From contig CAZAZP010000001.1 of the NCBI GenBank assembly GCA_964489695.1, positions 48,536 to 112,535 on the forward strand: 64,000 nt of DNA, read 5' to 3'. Position 1 is the first letter of the stretch. Each line of letters opens with the position of its first letter. Both the position numbers and the translations under genes were made by a program. The notes beneath the pieces were generated by a model, which was not told the DNA's origin, made no database searches, and worked only from the letters and a program-made list of their open reading frames with translations. Below are positions 9,769 through 18,772 of the stretch, in pieces. The stretch is from CAYUXU01 sp964489695. GTDB taxonomy: Bacteria; Bacillota_I; Bacilli_A; Erysipelotrichales; Erysipelotrichaceae.

Positions 9769-10431
9769 ATGGCAAAATTATTAATCGTAGATGATGAAAT
9801 AAAAATCAGAGAAGTAATTCGCGAGTATGGCTTAGTTTATGATCACGAATTAATTGAAGCGAGTGATGGGCTTCAAGCTTTAAAGATTATAGCTAATCAA
9901 GCCATCGATTTAGTTATTTTGGATGTGATGATGCCCGAACTAGATGGTTTTTCTACTTGCAAACAGATTAAGAAAATCAAAAATATTCCAATTATCATGT
10001 TATCTGCCCGGAGTGAAGAATATGATAAACTGCATAGTTTTGAATTAGGGGTCGATGATTATGTAACAAAACCATTTTCACCTAAAGAGTTAATGGCGCG
10101 AGTGGCAACGGTTTTAAAACGTTACCAAGCTTATGCACCACAAGAATACCAATTTGAACAATTAGTAATCGATTTACCTGGGGTATTAGTCTTTAGTGCT
10201 GGGAAAGCGCTAAAATTAACGCCGAAAGAATTTGATTTATTAGTATATTTAGTTAAAAATCAGAAGATCGCGATTAGTCGGGAAACATTATTAGAAAAAG
10301 TTTGGGGATTTGATTATTTGGGGGATGTGCGGACCATCGACACCCATATTAAAATGTTGCGCCAAAGTTTAGGTGAATATCGGAAATTTATCGTGACGGT
10401 GCGGGGAGTGGGGTATAAGTTTGAAGCTTAA
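9769..10431 (+). CDS. OmpR/PhoB-family response regulator
   Basis: The receiver domain has the acidic pair D8-D9, the phospho-acceptor D52 within VILDVMMPELDG, and the switch lysine in YVTKPFSP. A winged-helix DNA-binding domain follows (ending RTIDTHIKMLRQSLG and TVRGVGYKF). The 220-aa length is typical. It begins 2 nt after dnaE and overlaps its histidine kinase by 11 nt, so the pair is co-expressed. The target genes and the signal cannot be read from sequence. Confidence 0.94.
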   Translation: MAKLLIVDDEIKIREVIREYGLVYDHELIEASDGLQALKIIANQAIDLVILDVMMPELDGFSTCKQIKKIKNIPIIMLSARSEEYDKLHSFELGVDDYVTKPFSPKELMARVATVLKRYQAYAPQEYQFEQLVIDLPGVLVFSAGKALKLTPKEFDLLVYLVKNQKIAISRETLLEKVWGFDYLGDVRTIDTHIKMLRQSLGEYRKFIVTVRGVGYKFEA

Positions 10432-11863
10432 TTGGCGTAGTTACCGTTTTAAAACCTGGTTATCATTTTCCACCTTTGCGATTGCTATTTTAGGTATCCT
10501 TTGGTTTTTAATCATGGTTTCATTAAACCCATATTATCGCAATATCAAGGTCAATTCGATGAAAAACATTGTGGCGAATATCAGTGTTTTAATTGATCCA
10601 AGTGAAACTGATTTCTCTTTTGAATTATCAAAAATTGCGCGTGATCGGAATATTTGTTTTTATTTAGTAAGTGAAAAAGGGGCGAGTACCTTTTTTGATG
10701 GGATGGGTGTAAATTGTTATATCGCTACTAATAATTTTAATGAGACGCAATTTGACACGCAAGCTTTTATAGAAGAGATTAAAGCTAGTAGTAACCAAGA
10801 AGTCGAAACATTTATTACTAATAAACGATTTGCAAATGAAATGTTAGTTTATGGAACCAAAATTCGCCAACATTTAGGCAGTTATTACCTCATTATTAAC
10901 TCGGGAATTGAACCGGTTGATTATGGGAGCTATATCATTAAAGAGATGTATGGTATCTTAACTTTATTTGTGTTAATTATTGCGACAATTGCTTCGTTTC
11001 TTATTTCTTCTAATCATAGTAAACCAATCATGAAGATGACTGAAAGTGCAAAACGGCTAGCAACCGGTGATTATAACGTTAACTTTGGGATTGAACCAAT
11101 AAAATACCAAGAAATAGCGGATTTAGGCGCGACTTTAGACTTTGCTACCGCTGAATTGTCCAAAATGGCTGAGTTACGCAAAGATTTAATAGCGAATGTT
11201 TCCCATGATATTAAAACTCCTTTAACGATGATTAAAGCTTATGCTGAAATGATTAATGACTTTTCTGGGCAAGACGAGCAGAAAAGGCAACAACATTTAG
11301 CGGTTATTATTAATGAAGTCAATTATTTAGACCAATTAGTCACTGATATGTTGGAATTATCGCAACTGCAATCTGGTAGCTATGAATTACAACTTGAAAA
11401 CGTTGATTTAGTTTTGTTAACTCAAGAAATTATTAATGTCTTTAAAGGCCAAATTGAACTAGCGGGTATTAAGTTGCGCTTAACCGGTGAAAAGCAGGCC
11501 TGGGTAAAACTTGATCGCATTAAAATTGGGCGCGTCATTTATAACTTCTTATCAAATGCGTTAAAAAATGTCGGTAATGACCAATTAATCTTAATTAGTA
11601 TTAAAACGGTTGCATCAGGCTACCAATTATCAATAATTGACCACGGCTCAGGGATTGCTGAAGAAGAATTACCTTTCATTTGGGATCGTTATTATCGGAT
11701 TAATAAAAACTATCAACGAGCTAATCAAGGTTCTGGTCTCGGTTTAGCCATCGCTAAAAGCATTTTAGAAACACATGGCTTACAATTTGGAGTTAATAGT
11801 GTGATTGATGAGGGTAGTGAGTTTTACTTTATTGTTGAGGCTAGTACCACTGATGAAGCTTAG
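10421..11863 (+). CDS. Membrane sensor histidine kinase
   Basis: Partner of the response regulator just upstream. Order: TM1 (about 14-36), an extracellular sensor of about 130 residues holding two cysteines (C79, C99), TM2 (about 172-197), HAMP, HisKA with H262 in NVSHDIKTPL, and an HATPase domain with an N box (NFLSNALKNVG), DHGSGI and GSGLGLAIA. The start is a TTG inside the end of the regulator gene, behind a G-rich stretch. The two outward-facing cysteines could form a disulphide. The ligand is unknown; a PhoR- or VanS-like class is likely from the architecture. Confidence 0.93.
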   Translation: MKLNWRSYRFKTWLSFSTFAIAILGILWFLIMVSLNPYYRNIKVNSMKNIVANISVLIDPSETDFSFELSKIARDRNICFYLVSEKGASTFFDGMGVNCYIATNNFNETQFDTQAFIEEIKASSNQEVETFITNKRFANEMLVYGTKIRQHLGSYYLIINSGIEPVDYGSYIIKEMYGILTLFVLIIATIASFLISSNHSKPIMKMTESAKRLATGDYNVNFGIEPIKYQEIADLGATLDFATAELSKMAELRKDLIANVSHDIKTPLTMIKAYAEMINDFSGQDEQKRQQHLAVIINEVNYLDQLVTDMLELSQLQSGSYELQLENVDLVLLTQEIINVFKGQIELAGIKLRLTGEKQAWVKLDRIKIGRVIYNFLSNALKNVGNDQLILISIKTVASGYQLSIIDHGSGIAEEELPFIWDRYYRINKNYQRANQGSGLGLAIAKSILETHGLQFGVNSVIDEGSEFYFIVEASTTDEA

Positions 11864-12506
11864 TTTAGATTATTTACCTGAGACAGATATTCATCTTTAT
11901 CAAGCGCAAGGATTATTCAAAATTAATACTGCTACTCATTTATTAGGTAATTTTATTCAAGTTAAACCACACGAGTCAGTCCTCGATATTGGTACCAATA
12001 ATGGGGCTTTATTATTATATGCTAGTCAATATCAACCAAAACAACTAGTCGGAATTGAAATCGTTACTCCAGCTGTCTTAATTGCCCGAAAAAATATGTT
12101 ATTAAATGGTTTAACTAATGCTTCAATTATTGAAATAGATCTCAAAGATTTTCAAGCTGCGCCTTTTGATGTAATCATGGCTAACCCGCCTTATTTTCAC
12201 TCCCATCGTGATTTAAAGCAAGGTAATTATGCCAAAAGGGCTGCGCGGCAAGAAGCAAATTTAACCTTGGCAGATTTATTAAAGAAAATATCAGAATTAT
12301 TAAAGCCGACTGGTCGGACTTATTTAATCTATAATTTTGAGCGCTTAACTGAATTAAAACAAGAAGTTAATCATTACTGCTTATTTTTTCAAACTATCAA
12401 AACAGTCTATGATCAGCGCTCAAACCGAAATCGCTTTGTGTTAGTAGAATTAGTTAAAAATTCCGCAATCAAACCAGTTTATCAAACGCTAAACATCGGT
12501 GAGTAA
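11853..12506 (+). CDS. trmN6: tRNA1(Val) (adenine37-N6)-methyltransferase family protein
   Basis: Rossmann-fold SAM-dependent methyltransferase. Motif I is DIGTNNGALLL and the amino-methyltransferase catalytic motif is NPPY (in MANPPYF), which marks N6-adenine or N5-glutamine methylation. The N-terminal DYLPETDIHLYQ and the C-terminal SNRNRFVLVE resemble the YfiC/YabB (TrmN6) family. The ATG at 11853 overlaps the kinase stop; a longer frame from 11805 adds residues that only copy the kinase reading. 217 aa, close to family size. Other NPPY methyltransferases (PrmC, RsmC) are less likely on length. Confidence 0.82.
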   Translation: MKLSLDYLPETDIHLYQAQGLFKINTATHLLGNFIQVKPHESVLDIGTNNGALLLYASQYQPKQLVGIEIVTPAVLIARKNMLLNGLTNASIIEIDLKDFQAAPFDVIMANPPYFHSHRDLKQGNYAKRAARQEANLTLADLLKKISELLKPTGRTYLIYNFERLTELKQEVNHYCLFFQTIKTVYDQRSNRNRFVLVELVKNSAIKPVYQTLNIGE

Positions 12507-12516
12507 CTACTCTTAT

Positions 12517-12540
12517 GATATAATCAAAAGACGAGGAGGT
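12517..12540 (+). promoter_or_regulatory. Extended -10 promoter and ribosome binding site for cshB
   Basis: TGATATAAT forms an extended -10 (TATAAT at 12519-12524). GAGGAGGT at 12533-12540 sits 5 nt from the GTG start. Confidence 0.65.
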
Positions 12541-12545
12541 ATTGT

Positions 12546-13898
12546 GTGTCATTTCTAGATTTTAAATTAAAACAACCAGTACAAGATTTTATTTCTGCCA
12601 TTGGTTTTCAGGTACCAACTCCCGTCCAAACCGCCGTAATTCCCCAAATGTTAAAAGGCGAAGACTTGATGGTTGTTTCCGCTACTGGTTCAGGTAAAAC
12701 TCATGCTTTTTTAATTCCCATCTTAGAACGGATAGATGTTAAAAAAGCGCAAGTACAAGCGGTGATTATCGCTCCAACCCGCGAATTAGCAACTCAAACC
12801 TATCAATTTGCCTTATTAGCGAAGGAATTTTTTCCTGAATTAACGATTAAACTAATTACTGGTGGCTTAGATGCGGATCGACTTAAACTTGGTTCAACTC
12901 AACCACAATTAGTGATTGGAACACCGGGCAAACTAAATGATTTATTTTTAAAGCAACAAGTATTAAGACTAGATAGCGCGGAGATTTTAGTGATTGATGA
13001 AGCGGATATGATGTTAGATTTAGGCTTTTTAACTGAGATTGATCAGTTAGCTGGTAAGATGCCAGCAGATTTACAACTTTTAGTTTTTTCCGCCACGATT
13101 CCCTTAGAAATTAAACAATTCTTACAAAAATACCAACGGAATCCCCAACAAATTGAGCTTTCAGCGGTTAAAATCCATCAAGAATATATTGAACATACGT
13201 TAATTCCCATTAAACATCGCAGTTTTGGGGAAGCATTAATCGGTATTTTACCGGGGTTTCAACCATATGTTTGTTTAATTTTTGCTAACACACGAGTTGA
13301 AGCCAGCGATGTTCACCGTCATTTATTAACTCAAGGAATTAAAGCTCTCGAGATTCATGGTGGTTTAACCAGTCGCCAACGCCAACAAGCGTTAAAAGAA
13401 TTGCAAAACCATACTTATGTTTATGTTGTAGCGACTGACATGGCCGCTCGGGGTTTAGATATTGCTGGAGTAACCCACGTTGTCTCATTAGGTTTTCCTA
13501 GTGATTTAGATTTTTATTGGCATCGTAGTGGTCGGACTGGTCGAAATCAAAAATCTGGTTATTCACTAGTTTTATATCGACCAAGTGATCTGCCCGCTGC
13601 GTTAAAATTGACTAAACAAGGGATTGAATTTCAGCATCGGGAACTTAAAGCGGGTAAGTGGGTTGATTTAAAGCCACTTGAATATCGTCATACTTTTAAA
13701 AAAGAGCCAGATAAAGATATCGCGCGGATTTTAAATCGTAAAAACGTTAAAGTAAAACCTGGTTATAAACGTCAACAAAAAGCTGAAATTGAAAAAATCA
13801 AACAGCAAAAACGGCGCGAGATCATCCAGGCTTCGATTCGTGAACAGAAAAAAACTCGTGCGAAACAAAAACAAATCGCGAAGCGTGGTGAATCATGA
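12546..13898 (+). CDS. cshB: DEAD-box RNA helicase, CshB-like
   Basis: ATP-dependent RNA helicase. RecA domain 1 has ATGSGKT (46-52), PTRELA, TPGKL, DEAD (in VIDEADMMLD) and SAT. Domain 2 has ARGLDIAGV and HRSGRTGR. A lysine/arginine-rich tail of about 65 residues follows and probably binds RNA. It starts with GTG behind an excellent GAGGAGGT. I prefer CshB over other DEAD-box helicases because it directly precedes nfo, the Bacillus order (cshB-nfo). It overlaps nfo by ATGA. Confidence 0.9.
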   Translation: MSFLDFKLKQPVQDFISAIGFQVPTPVQTAVIPQMLKGEDLMVVSATGSGKTHAFLIPILERIDVKKAQVQAVIIAPTRELATQTYQFALLAKEFFPELTIKLITGGLDADRLKLGSTQPQLVIGTPGKLNDLFLKQQVLRLDSAEILVIDEADMMLDLGFLTEIDQLAGKMPADLQLLVFSATIPLEIKQFLQKYQRNPQQIELSAVKIHQEYIEHTLIPIKHRSFGEALIGILPGFQPYVCLIFANTRVEASDVHRHLLTQGIKALEIHGGLTSRQRQQALKELQNHTYVYVVATDMAARGLDIAGVTHVVSLGFPSDLDFYWHRSGRTGRNQKSGYSLVLYRPSDLPAALKLTKQGIEFQHRELKAGKWVDLKPLEYRHTFKKEPDKDIARILNRKNVKVKPGYKRQQKAEIEKIKQQKRREIIQASIREQKKTRAKQKQIAKRGES

Positions 13899-14755
13899 TA
13901 ATTGGAAGTCATTGCTCTTTTAATGCTCCTAATTATTTACTCGGAGCGGTTAATGAAACATTAGCTAATCAAGCTAATGCTTTAATGATTTATACTGGAG
14001 CACCCCAAAATGCCCGACGGACCGCTTTAGCAAAACTAAAAATTACCGAAGGGCTAGCTTTAATGCAAGAAAATGGGATTGCTGTTGATAATTTGATTAT
14101 TCATGCTCCATATTTAATTAATTTGGCTAACACGTTAAATCCGACCGTTATAAGCAATAGTCGTGATTTATTAGAAGTAGAATTAGCCCGCTCTTGTGCG
14201 TTAAAGGCTAAAACGATTGTTTTACATCCCGGCGCCTATTTAAAAGCTGATAAAAATACCGCGATAGCGGCGTTAATTGAAAACTTACGGGACATTGCTC
14301 CAAAATATCCTGATGTGACAATTGCCTTAGAAACGATGGCTGGCAAAGGGAGTGAAATCGGTAGTAGTTTTGAAGAGATAGCCACGATTATTGCGGGAGT
14401 TAAATCCGTGGCGAATTTACATGTTTGTTTAGATACCTGTCATATTCATGATGCAGGTTATGATTTAACTAATTTCTCTCAGGTTTTAGCTGAATTTGAG
14501 CGAATTATTGGGTTGGATAAGTTAGCGGTGATCCATTTAAATGATTCGAAAAATATTCGGGGTAGCAAAAAAGACCGCCATGCTAATATTGGCTATGGTG
14601 AAATTGGTTTTAAGACCCTCTATCAGATCTTAACTAGACCTGAGCTAAAACACCTACCATTTATTTTAGAAACACCTTATTACGCTTCAAAGCCGCCATA
14701 TCAAATGGAGATTGCGCTGTTAAAACAAGGCCAATTTAGTGATTGGCAAAAATAA
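13895..14755 (+). CDS. nfo: Endonuclease IV (AP endonuclease)
   Basis: Cuts DNA at abasic sites in base-excision repair using three zinc ions. Metal ligands and family motifs are present: HAPYL, LHPGAY, LETMAGKGSEIG, LDTCHIHDAGYD, HLNDSKN and DRHANIGYGEIGF. The TIM-barrel length of 286 aa is usual. The start overlaps the cshB stop. A terminator follows within 20 nt. Confidence 0.96.
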   Translation: MIIGSHCSFNAPNYLLGAVNETLANQANALMIYTGAPQNARRTALAKLKITEGLALMQENGIAVDNLIIHAPYLINLANTLNPTVISNSRDLLEVELARSCALKAKTIVLHPGAYLKADKNTAIAALIENLRDIAPKYPDVTIALETMAGKGSEIGSSFEEIATIIAGVKSVANLHVCLDTCHIHDAGYDLTNFSQVLAEFERIIGLDKLAVIHLNDSKNIRGSKKDRHANIGYGEIGFKTLYQILTRPELKHLPFILETPYYASKPPYQMEIALLKQGQFSDWQK

Positions 14756-14770
14756 CTTTAATCAAAGACA

Positions 14771-14798
14771 AAATCAGACTTCAGAGTTTGATTTTTTT
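14771..14798 (+). terminator. Terminator after nfo
   Basis: A ten-base-pair stem (14771-14780 with 14785-14794, one G-U pair) and a TCAG loop run into seven T residues. It ends the cshB-nfo unit. Confidence 0.85.
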
Positions 14799-14980
14799 GT
14801 TTATCAATAACTTGAACAGGTAGTGTAGTTGTCAAACAATCCCATTTAAAAATCGAGATGAATTTATTTTGATAGCTTACCATCATTCTGGCTTTCATTT
14901 TTAACATTTTTAAAGTGTCAGTTCTTTACTATGTTTAAAACTTCATAAAATGTGCTACTATTTTAATGGAAGGAGTGTAA
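14799..14980. other. Intergenic stretch; only a possible promoter seen
   Basis: No coding frame, tRNA or structured RNA was recognised here. The only signals are a possible extended -10, TGC-TACTAT (14953-14961), with a weak -35, and GGAAGGAG at 14967-14974, both belonging to the broken gene that follows. Confidence 0.5.
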
Positions 14981-14983
14981 TGA

Positions 14984-15328
14984 ATGAAACCTCAATTGTT
15001 AATAGCTAATTATATTGAAATTATGAGCACAAACGCTAGTTAGAACTTTGAAAATATTGAGTTAGAATTAGCTGGTTTACGCTATCAGGGGACATTAAAG
15101 TCACAAATTCTCGCGTATGCGTATAAATATGGCTATTTAATATCAATCGTCTTGTCAATGATTATTAGTCGGGTGATTGATAAATTCTTCAAATCGACAT
15201 CCAATACCATCAATTTGATAGTATTATTGGCTCAAATAATATTATTGTTTATCTTTGTCTGGGTGCTAAGAAAAGGTAGCGCACTAATATTTGAAAAAAC
15301 ATTAAAACCTTATAAAAATCAGACTTAG
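14984..15328 (+). pseudogene. Broken small membrane-protein gene with an in-frame amber codon
   Basis: An ATG at 14984, 9 nt after a strong GGAAGGAG, opens a frame that meets TAG at 15041 (codon 20) and then stays open for 94 more codons to a TAG at 15326. The downstream part would encode two hydrophobic segments (around ISIVLSMIIS and IVLLAQIILLFIFVW) with charged flanks. No start codon lies shortly after the internal stop. Promoter-like, ribosome-binding and terminator signals look intact, so this may be a recent nonsense mutation or a sequencing error; readthrough is possible but unsupported, since TAG ends several normal genes here. Family unknown. Confidence 0.55.
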
Positions 15329-15346
15329 TAGTCTGATTTTTCTTTT
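15314..15346. terminator. Bidirectional terminator between the broken gene and ispG
   Basis: A perfect twelve-pair stem (15314-15325 with 15330-15341) and a TAGT loop, with T runs on both strands. It contains the stop codons of both convergent frames. Confidence 0.9.
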
Positions 15347-16395
15347 AAATAATTTCGGATTTCGGTTTCTAACGCGGTTAATAGCTCAGCTTGAGGAACG
15401 CGGCGAATAACTTGGCCATGGCGCAATAATAAACCTTCTTTATTACCGCCAATAATCCCAAAATCAGCTCGTTTGGCTTCTTGAGGTCCATTAACGACAC
15501 ATCCCATGACTGCAACATCGATGTCAGCATTGATAGTTTCCAGTAATTTTTCAACAGCTTGCGCAAGCGGTAACATGTCATATTGTAAGCGACCACAAGT
15601 CGGACAACTAATTAGGTTGGCGACGTTTTTATATAAACCAAAAGCTTTTAATAGTTGCTTGGTGACACTAATTTCTTTGACTGGATTATCACTAATTGAA
15701 ATCCGAATGGTATCGCCGATTCCTTCATTAATTAATATACCTAAAGCAGCGGAAGATTTAATCGAACTGGTTAATAAAGTACCAGCTTCAGTCACGCCTA
15801 AATGTAAGGGGTAAGTGAAGGTTTGGGCAGCTAAGCGATAAACTTCTACGGTTAATAAGACATCACTGGCTTTAAAGGATAAAACAATATCATAAAAACC
15901 CATATCTTCTAAGATTTTAACATGTCGTTTCGCACTTTCCACCATCCCAAAAGCGGTCGGTTGTCCATCCACTAATAGATCTTTTTCAAGTGATCCCGCA
16001 TTGATTCCAATCCGAATGGGAATATTTCGTTGTTGGCAGGCGGTTACGACGGCAGAAACTTTATCAATTGAGCCAATATTACCGGGATTTAAACGAATTT
16101 TATCTGCACCAGCTTCAATCGCGGCTAGGGCTAAGCGATAATCAAAGTGGATATCAGCGACTAACGGGATATTTATTTCAGCTTTAATGGCACTAATCGC
16201 TTGAGCATCCGCTTGGTCTAATACCGCGACCCGAATAATTTCACAGCCGGCGGCTTCAAGTTGCTTGATTTGAGCAATCGTGGCTGGAATATCTTTGGTT
16301 TTGGTATTAGTCATCGATTGGATAATTAATTTATTTTGTTGGCCGATTTGTTGGTTACCAACTTGGATCGGACGAGTATGTTCTCTGGTTGTCAT
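15325..16395 (-). CDS. ispG: (E)-4-hydroxy-3-methylbut-2-enyl-diphosphate synthase
   Basis: [4Fe-4S] enzyme of the MEP pathway that makes HMBPP from MEcPP. The TIM barrel begins TRPIQVGNQQIG and shows IIQSMTNTKT, VADIHFDYRLAL, KIRLNPGNIG and LGVTEAG. The cluster cysteines lie in SCPTCGR and MGCVVNGPQEA near the C-terminus. The 356-aa length is that of the bacterial form. The ATG sits behind AAGGAG. The partner enzymes ispH and dxs are also in this window, at separate loci. It is transcribed alone, away from the PBP gene. Confidence 0.96.
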   Translation of the reverse strand: MTTREHTRPIQVGNQQIGQQNKLIIQSMTNTKTKDIPATIAQIKQLEAAGCEIIRVAVLDQADAQAISAIKAEINIPLVADIHFDYRLALAAIEAGADKIRLNPGNIGSIDKVSAVVTACQQRNIPIRIGINAGSLEKDLLVDGQPTAFGMVESAKRHVKILEDMGFYDIVLSFKASDVLLTVEVYRLAAQTFTYPLHLGVTEAGTLLTSSIKSSAALGILINEGIGDTIRISISDNPVKEISVTKQLLKAFGLYKNVANLISCPTCGRLQYDMLPLAQAVEKLLETINADIDVAVMGCVVNGPQEAKRADFGIIGGNKEGLLLRHGQVIRRVPQAELLTALETEIRNYLKEKSDY

Positions 16396-16478
16396 AAATC
16401 TACTCCTTAAATATCGTTATTATATCACACATCAGAAATTACATGATTTTTAAATTAGATTTATTGCGCTAAGTATCT

Positions 16479-16500
16479 TATAATAATAAGGGTGAGGTAT
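16479..16500 (+). promoter_or_regulatory. PBP gene -10 element and ribosome binding site
   Basis: TATAAT at 16479-16484 and GGTGAGG just before the ATG. The -35 is not convincing. Confidence 0.5.
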
Positions 16501-16501
16501 T

Positions 16502-18541
16502 ATGAAAAGACGGACTTTAACAACAGTAAAAAAAAGGTTATTGACAACCAACGAATTAGCTGAACTGATTAATCGTCGGCTGGTTTTTTTATTGGGTGTA
16601 ATGTTGATTAGCTTTGGCTTAATTGCTTATCAGTTATTTCATATCACGATAATTAACGAAGCTTATTATTCGCAACGTTTAGCTATTTACACCCGAACCT
16701 TACAAACTATCACGACCCCGCGGGGGAATATGCTTGATCGTAATAATACGGTGTTGGTTTCTAACCGATTAGTCTTAAATATTGTCTATTTTCCTAAATC
16801 AGGCATCAAAAAGGCGGAAGAATGGTCGTTAGCTCAAACTTTTAAAGAGTATTTTAAAGTTGATGAAAAAACGATGAATTTAGCTGACTTACGGGATTTA
16901 TTTATTTTCTTATATCCCACTGAGGCTAAAAATCTGATGGATGAAGCAGAATTAGAAGCTTATCGGTTGGGCCAATTGACCGATGGTGAGTACCATAGTC
17001 TCATGTCAAATAAATTAACTGATGATCACTTAGCACGATTAACTAAGGCAGAAAAACAAGCTTATCTTATCTATCAAGCGATGAAAGCACCTTCTAGTGG
17101 CCGACCTAAGTTAATATTAGCCGATGTTTCTTCGACCGATGTGGCAGTATTATTAGAACACTCCGCAATCTTTCCTGGCTTTTATCATGATACGAGTTGG
17201 GAGCGAGTTTATCCGCAGGGCGAGCTACTGCGCAGTGTCTTAGGCTCAGTCACTTCCAATAAACAAGGGATTTTAGCTGAAAACTTAAATTATTATTTAG
17301 CACTTGATTATGCGCGGAATGAAAGGGTCGGGCGGAGTGGCTTAGAACTTGAATATGAAGAATTAATCAGTGGTGAGCGGTTAATTCAAAACTTAACTTA
17401 TAATAAAGAGGGACTTTTAAATATTGAAGTCATCCAAGAAGGGGCGAAAGGGAATGATTTACGCTTAAGCTTTGACTTGGAATTACAAAAAGCCACTGAG
17501 AATATCGCAATTAAACTGTTAGAAAAATATAAAAATAATGTTTATCGCAAATATCTAGATAAGCTTTTAATGGTTATTTTAGATCCCGTGAATGGTGATG
17601 TCTTAACTTTAGTCGGGATGAATCGCAGTAAACAAGGTACTTATTATAACGATGGTTCATTAACTTATTTAAATGCTTACGCTCCTGGTTCAGCGATTAA
17701 AGGGAGTGTCGTTTATATGGGATTAGCGGAACATTTAATTAAGCCTAATGAGGTAATTTCTGATGCTCCAGTACGTGTCGCTGGTACACCACCAAAATCT
17801 AGTAGTCGAAACTTAAGCAATATTTATGATTTACGCGCATTGTCCGAATCTAGTAACGTCTTTATGTTTCATATCGCACTACGATTGGCTGGTATCCGCT
17901 ATTACCCTGGGGTTTCGATTGGTAAAATTCAAGTGAGTGATTTTATGAAAATTCGCAATTACTTCTCGATGTTTGGTTTAGGTACTAGTACTGGCCTGGA
18001 TGTTCCCTTAGAAGCGACGGGCTATGTTGGTTCTAATCCAGCGCCAGGGAACCTGTTAGACTTTGTGATTGGACAATATGATACTTATACGACAATGCAA
18101 TTAGCCCAATATGCAGCCACAGTCGCCAATGATGGCAAAAAAGTGCGCCCCAGGATTTTGTTAGAGGCCTATCAAGCTGATAGTGATTTATTGGTTTATA
18201 ACCATCAACCTGAGATTTTAAGTACATTAAACGACGCTGCTGCGATTAAGCGCGTGCAACAGGGCTTTCGGTTATGTGTGACTAATGGATTATGTGCCCT
18301 CAACTTAAGTGGCGCAAAAGTACCACTGGCGGCGAAAACCGGTACCGCTGAAAGTTTAGTGCAAGTTGATGGTAAATACTACAGTTCACCAAATAGCTCC
18401 TTAGTGGCTTATGCGCCATACCAAAACCCGCAAATCGCCATTGCTTGTATGGCTCCCAATGCTTGGAATACCCGGACGCAAGGGAATATTTGTGGGGAAA
18501 TGACTAAAATGGTGATTGATTATTACTTCGCACGAAAGTAA
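16502..18541 (+). CDS. Class B penicillin-binding protein (peptidoglycan transpeptidase, PBP2-like)
   Basis: Cross-links peptidoglycan outside the membrane. One N-terminal TM helix (about 27-46) is followed by a dimerisation domain and the transpeptidase domain with all three active-site motifs: S397-A-I-K400, S450-S-N452 and K612-T-G-T. At 679 aa it matches PBP2/PbpA proteins that work with RodA in cell elongation. No PASTA domains are seen, so a PBP2x role is less likely. Its neighbours rpmG, a YqgX homologue and comGA are the same set that follows pbpA in Bacillus. It is direct evidence for a cell wall in this organism. Confidence 0.93.
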   Translation: MKRRTLTTVKKRLLTTNELAELINRRLVFLLGVMLISFGLIAYQLFHITIINEAYYSQRLAIYTRTLQTITTPRGNMLDRNNTVLVSNRLVLNIVYFPKSGIKKAEEWSLAQTFKEYFKVDEKTMNLADLRDLFIFLYPTEAKNLMDEAELEAYRLGQLTDGEYHSLMSNKLTDDHLARLTKAEKQAYLIYQAMKAPSSGRPKLILADVSSTDVAVLLEHSAIFPGFYHDTSWERVYPQGELLRSVLGSVTSNKQGILAENLNYYLALDYARNERVGRSGLELEYEELISGERLIQNLTYNKEGLLNIEVIQEGAKGNDLRLSFDLELQKATENIAIKLLEKYKNNVYRKYLDKLLMVILDPVNGDVLTLVGMNRSKQGTYYNDGSLTYLNAYAPGSAIKGSVVYMGLAEHLIKPNEVISDAPVRVAGTPPKSSSRNLSNIYDLRALSESSNVFMFHIALRLAGIRYYPGVSIGKIQVSDFMKIRNYFSMFGLGTSTGLDVPLEATGYVGSNPAPGNLLDFVIGQYDTYTTMQLAQYAATVANDGKKVRPRILLEAYQADSDLLVYNHQPEILSTLNDAAAIKRVQQGFRLCVTNGLCALNLSGAKVPLAAKTGTAESLVQVDGKYYSSPNSSLVAYAPYQNPQIAIACMAPNAWNTRTQGNICGEMTKMVIDYYFARK

Positions 18542-18570
18542 TTTGGTTCATAGTATTTTTTTAATTATTA

Positions 18571-18600
18571 TGGTATAATTTCAAAGTTGTTAAGGAGGTT
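18571..18600 (+). promoter_or_regulatory. Extended -10 promoter and ribosome binding site for rpmG
   Basis: TGGTATAAT (TATAAT at 18574-18579) followed by TAAGGAGGTT immediately before the rpmG start. Confidence 0.75.
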
Positions 18601-18603
18601 ATT

Positions 18604-18753
18604 ATGCGCGATAAAATTACATTTAAATGCTCAGTTTGCGGTGAAGAAAACTATATCGGTACCCGAAATAAAAGAAAACATCCTGATCGCATGAATGTTA
18701 ATAAATTCTGCCCAAGATGTAATCAGAAAACTGAACATCGAGAAAAGAAATAG
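18604..18753 (+). CDS. rpmG: 50S ribosomal protein L33
   Basis: A 49-aa protein with two CxxC pairs (CSVC and CPRC), the zinc-ribbon form of L33, and the usual basic body (NYIGTRNKRKHPDRM) ending HREKK. It lies behind an extended -10 promoter and a strong AAGGAGG. Genomes of this group often carry a second, zinc-independent L33 copy, but none is visible here. The YqgX-like gene follows 19 nt later and probably shares the transcript. Confidence 0.95.
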   Translation: MRDKITFKCSVCGEENYIGTRNKRKHPDRMNVNKFCPRCNQKTEHREKK

Positions 18754-18772
18754 TTTAAACTAAGTTTGAAGT

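Noticed and set aside
15041..15043. TAG as a recoded amino-acid codon
   Set aside because: TAG ends several intact genes in the window (for example ackA and comGC), so recoding at this one place has no support.
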